Positions 14,219 through 14,928 of a stretch of 14,928 nucleotides of DNA are shown here, piece by piece. The stretch lies in contig JAWUVO010000049.1 of the NCBI GenBank assembly GCA_034112325.1, positions 1 through 14,928 of the forward strand, written 5' to 3'. Source of the stretch: Bermanella sp034112325. Lineage in GTDB: Bacteria; Pseudomonadota; Gammaproteobacteria; Pseudomonadales; Oceanobacteraceae. Position numbers and translations under genes: made by a program. The notes under the pieces are model-generated. The model ran no database searches and was not told the DNA's origin. It worked only from the letters and a program-made list of their open reading frames with translations. How positions within the stretch are numbered: position 1 is the first letter of the stretch; each line of letters starts with the position of its first letter.

Positions 14219-14928
14219 ATGCATTTTTTTATTTTAGGACTTAAAGTTTTATTAAGCCCTGGCTATCGTAAGTTTATTCTTATTCCACTTGTGGCCAACG
14301 CAATTCTGTTTGTGGTGATTGCAGTGTCGTTGTTTAGCTTATTACCCAATAGTGTGCAGTGGTTAATCAGCTGGATTCCAGAGTGGCTGCCGTTTATGGA
14401 GTTTTTTATATACTCGTTTGCTTCAATGATTTTTTTGTTTGTATACGGAATGAGTTTTAGCATTATAACTAACGTTTTTGCTGCGCCGTTTAATGGTTTT
14501 TTGGCTGAAAAAATTCAGCGAGAAGCCGGTTTGATTATTCCTGAGGAGTCTATTAGCTCGGTTATTGTGCGAACCCTAGGTCGTGAACTTAAAAAACTAA
14601 TGTACTTTATCGGCTACGGTATATTGGTTGCCATACTATTATTTTTTCTAGCCATGATTCCAGTAGTTAACTTGTTAGTACCGGTATTAGCATTTTTATG
14701 GTTGTGTTGGTGCTTGGCAATTCAATACTTAGATTATGCGGCAGATAATACTCAGCAATCGTTTGTAGGCTTAAGAAAACAAGCCAAAAAACCTTTTATA
14801 TCCACATTTGGCTTTGGTGGGATAGTAGCGTTTCTACTAATGGTGCCCATTGTAAATATTTTTGTAATGCCTGCAGCGGTGGCAGGAGGCACATTAATGT
14901 GGATAAAGAAAATCCATATGCCAAATGC
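14219..14928 (+). CDS. cysZ: CysZ-type sulfate transporter (EI24 family), 3' partial
   Basis: An open frame begins at ATG 14219, the first start after an in-frame TGA at 14213, and runs off the window after 236 codons. E. coli CysZ is about 250 residues, so only the tail is missing. Several hydrophobic segments are visible: about 14-42, a long stretch at 57-80, about 130-165, and one near 200-222. The conserved NVFAAPFNGFLAEKIQ around 84-99 and YLDYAADN followed by LRKQAKKPF are typical of CysZ. The family takes up sulfate for cysteine synthesis at the inner membrane. No other cys gene is visible, and the ribosome binding site is weak. Confidence 0.88.
   Translation, partial: MHFFILGLKVLLSPGYRKFILIPLVANAILFVVIAVSLFSLLPNSVQWLISWIPEWLPFMEFFIYSFASMIFLFVYGMSFSIITNVFAAPFNGFLAEKIQREAGLIIPEESISSVIVRTLGRELKKLMYFIGYGILVAILLFFLAMIPVVNLLVPVLAFLWLCWCLAIQYLDYAADNTQQSFVGLRKQAKKPFISTFGFGGIVAFLLMVPIVNIFVMPAAVAGGTLMWIKKIHMPN

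Overview
The window reads as ordinary, gene-dense chromosome from an AT-rich gammaproteobacterium, most likely a marine Alteromonadales-type organism. This rests on family content: solute-binding-domain cyclic-di-GMP enzymes, a PA4780-type RIO1-like kinase, DUF1456/YehS, VF530 (DUF2132), DUF2986, BioA and CysZ are typical of gammaproteobacteria. The genus is an inference. I see no rRNA, tRNA, CRISPR array, insertion sequence or phage gene. Both edges cut through genes.

Bases 1-5074 hold signalling genes. The 3' part of a diguanylate cyclase with a periplasmic ABC_sub_bind-type sensor ends at a strong terminator. A RIO1-like kinase follows. Converging on it, with overlapping stop codons, is an NMT1/THI5-like sensor joined to a degenerate GGDEF and an intact EAL domain. 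The two cyclic-di-GMP proteins therefore have opposite predicted outputs (synthesis and breakdown) and different periplasmic ligand-binding folds.

Bases 5075-6895 hold small conserved genes of poorly known function: a DUF1456 protein with a long lysine-rich tail, a 102-residue unknown, VF530 and DUF2986.

Bases 6978-9541 hold a divergent pair: a MocR-type regulator (GntR winged helix fused to an aminotransferase fold) and a ten-helix EamA transporter. The 209 bp between them carry four copies of a 12-bp element, AAAGCrrTACAG, in alternating orientation. This is the clearest unexplained regulatory structure in the window.

Bases 9676-13997 hold biotin and redox genes. bioA (7,8-diaminopelargonic acid synthase) is followed by a SpoU-family RNA methyltransferase. 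These two are flanked by two zinc-independent medium-chain reductases: a TIGR02817-type enzyme divergent from bioA, and a CurA/leukotriene-B4-reductase-type enzyme converging on the methyltransferase. The CurA-type gene has a perfect ATGACC-N5-GGTCAT dyad upstream, and four tandem AAAAGCC heptamers lie beyond its 3' end. A nearly complete cysZ runs off the right edge.

I did not find a clearly new multi-gene system. The best leads are the MocR operator array, the reductase dyad, the split-output cyclic-di-GMP pair beside the RIO1 kinase, and three GTG starts that overlap the stop codons of tiny upstream reading frames (including one of 13 codons before bioA).
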